Shown piece after piece: positions 5,613-9,527 of a stretch of 9,527 bases of DNA (its first letter is position 1; the number at the start of each line of letters is the position of its first letter). Below the pieces are notes generated by a model, which made no database searches, was not told the origin of the DNA, and worked only from the letters and a program-made list of their open reading frames with translations. The stretch spans positions 1 to 9,527 of the forward strand of contig JANQOH010000015.1 of NCBI GenBank assembly GCA_028289725.1, in the 5' to 3' direction. Source of the stretch: Alphaproteobacteria bacterium (GTDB lineage: Bacteria > Pseudomonadota > Alphaproteobacteria > UBA7887). The position numbers and the translations under genes were made by a program.

Positions 5613-7277
5613 ATGTCCCTCACCGACAAACTTGCGCATTTTGCCTACCGCTGGGGCCTGCGCCTGACTCAAGGCGGCCGGTACGCGTCTCTCATGGCCG
5701 CCGCCAAAGACCCCAAGGCAGCACAGACCGACGCGCTGACGCGGATCTTGCAGACCAATGCCGACACCGATTTCGGCAAGCGCCACGACTTCGCGTCGAT
5801 CCGCGCGGTCGATGACTTTCGACGCGCCGTACCGGTCCAAGACTATGAAGATCTGCGACCGTTGATCGAACGTCAGGAGGCGAGCGGCGACCCCTGCCTG
5901 ACGCGCGATCGACCCGTCTACTATCACCGCACCAGCGGCACCCTTGGCGAACCGAAAAACATTCCGATCACCCAAGCCGGCCTCAATCGCATTCGGCAGT
6001 ATCAACGGATCTTCGCTTACGCCGTGTCGCGCGACACGCGGGCGCTCGAAGGAAAGATTTTCGGCGTTACTGGCCAAGCGATCGAGGGCCGAATGCAAGG
6101 CGGTACGCCCTATGGTTCGGCGTCCGGCCTGCTCTCGCGCAGCCAATCCAAATTTGTCCACGGCCGGTATGTATTGCCGACAAGCGTCGCGGACATTGAC
6201 GACTACGACGCCCGTTATCTTGCCATGGCGATCTACGCGGCTTCGGCCCCGAACGTCACGGCGATCGGTACCGCCAATCCGTCGACCCTGGTCCGCTTGG
6301 TATCGGTGATCAACCGGGAAGCCGAAAAGGTTTTGCGATCGATCACCGACGGTGAATTTCCGGCCTCGCTGGCGCATCATTTGTCCGGCGCGCGCAAACC
6401 GGCGCGCGACCGAACGCGCGCATCGGCCTTGGCCCAACATTTGAAAGCCGATGCCGGCTTAAACCTCGGCGCCATATGGCCGGATCTGAAGGCCGTGATG
6501 ACTTGGACCGGCGGCAGTTGCGGCGTGCCGCTGCGGTCGCTCACCGCTTCATTTCCGTCAGAGACTCGGATCGTCGAACTCGGCTATGTCGCCAGCGAAG
6601 TCCAAGGCACGCTCAACATCGACGCCGCGCGAAACATCTGTCTGCCGCTGCTACGTGACACCGTGTACGAGTTCGTCGACCGGGATGCTTGGGAACGCGG
6701 CGACGCCAGGTTTCTATCGCTCCACGAGCTTGAACCCGGCTCCGAATATTATGTCTTCGTGACCACGTCCGAGGGCCTGTACCGATATCACATGAACGAC
6801 ATTGTCCGCGTGACCGACATGGTTCATCGGACGCCGTCACTGGTCTTCGTGCAAAAGGGCAAAGGCGTCACCAGCATTACCGGCGAGAAATTGTACGAAG
6901 CGCAAGCGCTCCAAGCCGTGTCGGACACTCTGTCGAAGAACGCGGTTGCGCCGATATTCTTCGTCATGCTCGCGGACAGAGAAGCTGCGCAATACACGCT
7001 CTTTTTGGAGGCCAATACCGCGCCTTGCGGAAGTTGCGACGATATCGCGCGCGCCATCGACCAGTCGCTTTGCGCGCTCAATATCGAATATGGCGGCAAG
7101 CGCGGCAGCGGCCGCCTGGCACCCTTGAAGGTGAAAGCTTTGAAGCCGGGCGCTGGCGAGGCTTACCGGGCCGACCGTGTGGCCGCCGGCCAACGCGACG
7201 CGCAGTTCAAATACCTGCACCTGCAGTATGCCGACGAATGCGCGTTTGAATTCGACGCCCACGTCGCGGCGCGGTAA
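5613..7277 (+). CDS. GH3 family acyl-adenylating acid-amido synthetase
   Basis: At 554 residues this is a full-length member of the GH3 family, part of the adenylate-forming (ANL-type) enzymes best known from plants, where they activate jasmonate, auxin or benzoates with ATP and couple them to amino acids. Signature stretches are FGKRHDF (54-60), the phosphate-binding loop TSGTLGEPK (107-115), GYVASEVQG (324-332) with its probable Mg2+/ATP glutamate, YRYHMNDIVRV (390-400) with the ribose-contacting D396, and the C-terminal lid hinge near KGKGVTSITGEKLYE (415-429). The protein ends with the usual FKYLHLQ segment. Bacterial GH3 proteins are poorly characterised and no substrate can be read directly. 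The ATG lies 10 bp after the hydroxylase stop with no clear Shine-Dalgarno, so coupling to upstream translation is likely. Confidence 0.9.
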   Translation: MSLTDKLAHFAYRWGLRLTQGGRYASLMAAAKDPKAAQTDALTRILQTNADTDFGKRHDFASIRAVDDFRRAVPVQDYEDLRPLIERQEASGDPCLTRDRPVYYHRTSGTLGEPKNIPITQAGLNRIRQYQRIFAYAVSRDTRALEGKIFGVTGQAIEGRMQGGTPYGSASGLLSRSQSKFVHGRYVLPTSVADIDDYDARYLAMAIYAASAPNVTAIGTANPSTLVRLVSVINREAEKVLRSITDGEFPASLAHHLSGARKPARDRTRASALAQHLKADAGLNLGAIWPDLKAVMTWTGGSCGVPLRSLTASFPSETRIVELGYVASEVQGTLNIDAARNICLPLLRDTVYEFVDRDAWERGDARFLSLHELEPGSEYYVFVTTSEGLYRYHMNDIVRVTDMVHRTPSLVFVQKGKGVTSITGEKLYEAQALQAVSDTLSKNAVAPIFFVMLADREAAQYTLFLEANTAPCGSCDDIARAIDQSLCALNIEYGGKRGSGRLAPLKVKALKPGAGEAYRADRVAAGQRDAQFKYLHLQYADECAFEFDAHVAAR

Positions 7278-7282
7278 TCGCC

Positions 7283-8404
7283 TTGCGCATCGAGGCCCTT
7301 GAGATCTTTCGCTTTCCCGTCCCGTTCAAGACGGTGTTTCGCCACGCTTCGGCGAGCCGCGCGGCGGCCGAGAACGTCATCGTCGCGGCCCGCACGGACG
7401 CGGGCACCGTCGGTTACGGCGAAGGGTGTCCGCGCCAGTATGTCACCGACGAAACCGCTGAAACGGCGGCTTCGTTCATTCGCACGATCGCCGGATCGAT
7501 AACGACGTCGGTGCGCGATGTCGACAGCTTGCGCGATTGGATTGCCGCGCATGGTGCCGAGATCGACCAGAACCCGGCGGCGTTTTGCGCGGTCGAACTC
7601 GCCATACTCGATGCGATCGGCCGGGAAACGCGGCGCCCGATCGAACACATTTTGGGCCTTCCCGCCCTCGCCGGATCGTTCTCTTACTCTGCGATATTGG
7701 GCGACACGCCCTTCCCGATCTTCTGGTGGCAGGTGTACCGCTATCGGCGGCGAGGCTTTCAAGATTTCAAAATGAAAGTGTCCGGCGATCCGCGCCGCGA
7801 CCACCGCCGCCTCAGCCACTTGCACAAGCGGATAGGCCCAAACCTTCGTCTCCGCTTGGATGCGAACAATTTATGGGCCGCCGCCAACACCTGCATCACG
7901 CACATAGACAGTCTCGGCCATCCGGTGTTCGCGATCGAAGAACCGCTGCAGGCGGGCGACTTGGAAGGTTTCCGCCAGGTCGGTGAGGCCTGCGGCGCGA
8001 AAATCATTCTCGACGAAAGCCTCTTGCGGGCCGAACAACTGGATGAGTTGACGGATGCGGACCGGTGGCTCGCCAATCTGCGGGTCTCGAAAATGGGCGG
8101 CCTCATCCGCACGATCGAGATTGCGAACGAAGCGGCGGCACGTGGCATTGGGCTCATTGTCGGCGCGCAAGTCGGTGAAACCAGCTTGCTCACGCGCGCC
8201 GGGCTTACCGTCATGGCAGCGCAGCGTCAGCACATCGTGGCGTCGGAGGGCGCTTTCGGAACTTACTTATTGGAAAGCGATTTGACCGCGCCGTGCCTTA
8301 TGTTCGGCGACGCGGGGGCCCTGGATATCGACGGCTATGAATGCGCGGATCAATCCGGCCTTGGTCTGCACGTTAACGAGGCCCACCTTCGCATGTTGAC
8401 TTAA
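7283..8404 (+). CDS. Enolase-superfamily epimerase, muconate lactonizing/dipeptide-epimerase subgroup
   Basis: The 373-residue protein has an N-terminal capping domain (about 1-125) and a barrel with the muconate-lactonizing subgroup catalytic set: K163-x-K165 (FKMKV), metal ligands D193 (LRLDANN), E219 (IEEPL) and D244 (ILDES), the opposing lysine K270 (RVSKMGG), and E299 (GAQVGET). Two lysines across the active site fit epimerases and racemases such as Ala-Glu dipeptide epimerase and N-succinylamino acid racemase, and also o-succinylbenzoate synthase. The C-terminal DxD that holds the dipeptide ammonium group in known dipeptide epimerases appears here as D333-L-T335 (ESDLTAP) by my alignment. 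It uses a TTG start: the domain begins at residue 2 in the normal way and the next in-frame ATG is at residue 164. It lies 5 bp after the GH3 stop. Confidence 0.88.
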   Translation: MRIEALEIFRFPVPFKTVFRHASASRAAAENVIVAARTDAGTVGYGEGCPRQYVTDETAETAASFIRTIAGSITTSVRDVDSLRDWIAAHGAEIDQNPAAFCAVELAILDAIGRETRRPIEHILGLPALAGSFSYSAILGDTPFPIFWWQVYRYRRRGFQDFKMKVSGDPRRDHRRLSHLHKRIGPNLRLRLDANNLWAAANTCITHIDSLGHPVFAIEEPLQAGDLEGFRQVGEACGAKIILDESLLRAEQLDELTDADRWLANLRVSKMGGLIRTIEIANEAAARGIGLIVGAQVGETSLLTRAGLTVMAAQRQHIVASEGAFGTYLLESDLTAPCLMFGDAGALDIDGYECADQSGLGLHVNEAHLRMLT

Positions 8405-8420
8405 GTGTCGGACGCGACAC
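8405..8420. terminator. Hairpin between convergent genes, possible terminator
   Basis: GTGTCG at 8405-8410 and CGACAC at 8415-8420 form a 6-bp stem with a GACG tetraloop, starting right after the epimerase stop codon and lying 12 bp before the end of the convergent regulator gene. The placement suits a bidirectional terminator, but there is no T-run on the plus side and only TTAAGT on the minus side, so it is tentative. Confidence 0.35.
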
Positions 8421-8432
8421 GCCGGTGGTTCG

Positions 8433-9206
8433 CTATGATTGATTAGCCAGCAACATATCGCGCGTCGCATTATCGGTGGGAAACAGAAATTCGATTTTCA
8501 GATCCGCCAGCGCAATGTCTTCCGCGCTGCCGAATTGCGCGATGGTCGAGAAGAAGGACAGGACCACACCGTTCGTTCGATAGCGCGTGCTGATCACGGC
8601 GGGAAGCACGCCGGTGCGTTCGAGCGGCGCGCCGGCCTCGCTCGCTAGTCGGTCCGCCGCCTCTTCCAGCACTGGATCGCCGCCCAAATGCGCGCTTTCC
8701 GTGCGCAAGCGTACCGCCACATAGCGCGCAACCTCGGCCCAATTGTCGATTGTCGCACGCAGCGCGGCCGACGTGGTCAAGGCCTCCAGCAAACTGTCGC
8801 CCACTTGCAACCCCAAGCCGCCGATCAATTGGCCCGCCGACTGGTTTGTCGCGACGAGATACCAGTGCCGGTCGAGCGCGAACGCCGGAAACGGATCGTG
8901 GCGCTCCAACGTCCAATCGACCGCCGCGCGCACATGCGACATCTCGCCGTCATCGAGGTCGCGCGTTCGATAGGCCGGTGAAAAGCCGGCCGCGTTTAGC
9001 AATTGGTTGCGCGCGGTGCGCGGCACTTCCAGGCTTTCGGTCAATTGAATGACCATCGTCCGGCTGGGTCGCGCGCGGCCTGTTTCCAGAAAGGAGATGT
9101 GTCGGGCCGATACATTGGCCGCTAAGCCGAGATCAAGCTGGCTCATGCGGCGCTGGCCGCGCCATTCCTTCAAAAGCGATCCAAACGGACTTTCGGTAAC
9201 CTGCAT
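8433..9206 (-). CDS. XRE-family transcriptional regulator with MmyB-like ligand-binding domain
   Basis: The 257-residue protein combines an N-terminal XRE helix-turn-helix (about residues 9-62; MSQLDLGLAANVSARHISFLE covers the two key helices, ending in ETGRARPSR) with a C-terminal MmyB-like domain (about 105-245). That domain is recognised by the FPAFALDRHWYLVATN stretch (106-121) and the later RTESAHLGGDP and FFSTIAQFG segments. MmyB-like domains are PAS-like and are thought to bind a small hydrophobic ligand; such regulators often control a divergent neighbour. Here the divergent neighbour is the membrane protein gene at 9342, with a 15-bp palindrome between them. The ATG at 9206 has GAGGATG upstream. 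The downstream end converges on the epimerase gene, so regulation of the five-gene run is possible but not indicated by position. Confidence 0.9.
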   Translation of the reverse strand: MQVTESPFGSLLKEWRGQRRMSQLDLGLAANVSARHISFLETGRARPSRTMVIQLTESLEVPRTARNQLLNAAGFSPAYRTRDLDDGEMSHVRAAVDWTLERHDPFPAFALDRHWYLVATNQSAGQLIGGLGLQVGDSLLEALTTSAALRATIDNWAEVARYVAVRLRTESAHLGGDPVLEEAADRLASEAGAPLERTGVLPAVISTRYRTNGVVLSFFSTIAQFGSAEDIALADLKIEFLFPTDNATRDMLLANQS

Positions 9207-9235
9207 CAGTGCGCATCCTCGCTAAAGATGCTTGC

Positions 9236-9241
9236 ATCATA
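9236..9241 (-). promoter_or_regulatory. Putative -10 element of the XRE regulator gene
   Basis: On the minus strand these bases read TATGAT, five of six matches to the consensus, about 30 nt before the regulator ATG. No convincing -35 hexamer sits at the expected spacing; the 15-bp palindrome lies just upstream of that position, so a bound regulator would cover or adjoin the -35 region. Confidence 0.4.
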
Positions 9242-9263
9242 ATCATTGCGTGCCGGCGCGCAC

Positions 9264-9278
9264 TTACCTCGGAGGTAA
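9264..9278. promoter_or_regulatory. 15-bp perfect palindrome, probable operator of the XRE regulator
   Basis: TTACCTC, a central G, and GAGGTAA form a perfect dyad with 7-bp arms in the 135-bp gap between the regulator gene and the divergent membrane protein gene. It abuts a TTGCGG (9279-9284) N18 TACTTT (9303-9308) promoter-like pair for the plus strand gene and lies about 23 bp upstream of the TATGAT -10 on the minus strand. Arm length and spacing fit a dimeric helix-turn-helix protein. I saw no second copy elsewhere in the window. Confidence 0.6.
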
Positions 9279-9308
9279 TTGCGGGCGGTACGGGTGGGTC
9301 CCTACTTT
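9279..9308 (+). promoter_or_regulatory. Putative promoter of the divergent membrane protein gene
   Basis: TTGCGG at 9279-9284 and TACTTT at 9303-9308 are separated by 18 nt and end 33 bp before the ATG at 9342. Four of six bases match in each hexamer. The -35 directly touches the 15-bp palindrome, so a protein bound there would either block or contact RNA polymerase. Confidence 0.4.
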
Positions 9309-9341
9309 CGCGGCCAGTCTCATTCACACGGGAGATGACCC

Positions 9342-9527
9342 ATGTCCGTTCACGCGACACAAACTTGGTTGAAGTTCGCCGCGGCCGTCACCATTGGCTT
9401 CGGATTGCTGATCGGCCTTGCCGCTCATCCGGCGACGGGCGGCGTGATTCTGTTTCTGGTCGATCTCATCCTTTGGCCCTTGGATAGCGCGCAATCGCTC
9501 ACGGCGCCCGAAACGCGGATGATTTGT
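9342..9527 (+). CDS. N-terminus of a membrane protein of unknown function (3' end outside window)
   Basis: The ATG at 9342 opens a frame that runs to the window edge, 62 codons. A Shine-Dalgarno GGGAGA at 9330-9335 precedes it by 6 nt. The translation begins MSVHATQTWLKF, followed by a hydrophobic segment (about residues 12-28, AAAVTIGFGLLIGLAAH) and a second one (about 34-46, GVILFLVDLILWP), then DSAQSLTAPETR. It therefore appears to be an integral membrane protein with at least two helices. I do not recognise the family. It is divergent from the MmyB-like regulator and shares the palindrome-containing intergenic region with it, so it is the likeliest regulatory target. Confidence 0.75.
   Translation, partial: MSVHATQTWLKFAAAVTIGFGLLIGLAAHPATGGVILFLVDLILWPLDSAQSLTAPETRMIC

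Noticed and set aside
5577..6440. A 287-residue minus-strand frame opposite the GH3 gene
   Set aside because: Its composition is Arg/Gly-rich as expected from the antisense of GC-rich coding DNA, and the opposite strand has intact GH3 motifs.
7163..7825. A 220-residue minus-strand frame across the GH3/epimerase junction
   Set aside because: It is antisense to two well-supported genes, with no domain or ribosome site.

Overview
The window is GC-rich, densely coded bacterial DNA with short intergenic gaps. Gene content (two enolase-superfamily enzymes, an SDR oxidoreductase, a DUF1330 protein, a GFA-type zinc protein, an MmyB-like XRE regulator) and codon choice suggest an alphaproteobacterium. 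That is inferred from style of sequence, not from a marker gene. No rRNA, tRNA, CRISPR array, transposase, phage gene or long repeat was seen.

Layout. Bases 1-1493 (+ strand) hold the C-terminus of a royal-jelly/Yellow-like beta-propeller protein, a DUF1330 protein and an SDR oxidoreductase. Bases 1526-3572 (- strand) hold a lipoprotein of unknown function, a GC hairpin with a T-rich tail that looks like its terminator, a promoter-like TTGACA element, and a mandelate-racemase-type sugar-acid dehydratase candidate. The two blocks converge at 1494-1525. A 143-bp divergent region containing an 8-bp inverted repeat separates the lipoprotein from the next block.

Bases 3716-8404 (+ strand) form a tight five-gene run with overlaps or gaps of 10 bp or less: a GFA/CENP-V zinc protein, a small four-helix membrane protein, a membrane di-iron hydroxylase of the fatty acid hydroxylase/sterol desaturase superfamily, a GH3-type acyl-adenylating amido synthetase, and an enolase-superfamily epimerase of the muconate-lactonizing/dipeptide-epimerase subgroup. 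The last three suggest a pathway: GH3 proteins join an activated carboxylic acid to an amino acid, relatives of the hydroxylase act on lipids including bacterial aminolipids, and relatives of the epimerase racemise amino-acid derivatives. A route to a hydroxylated, possibly epimerised N-acyl amino acid or related lipid is a reasonable hypothesis and the most interesting content here.

Bases 8433-9206 (- strand) encode an MmyB-type XRE regulator facing that run. It is divergent from a membrane protein gene (9342 onward) cut by the window end. A perfect 15-bp palindrome between the two lies beside promoter-like elements for both genes and is a strong operator candidate.
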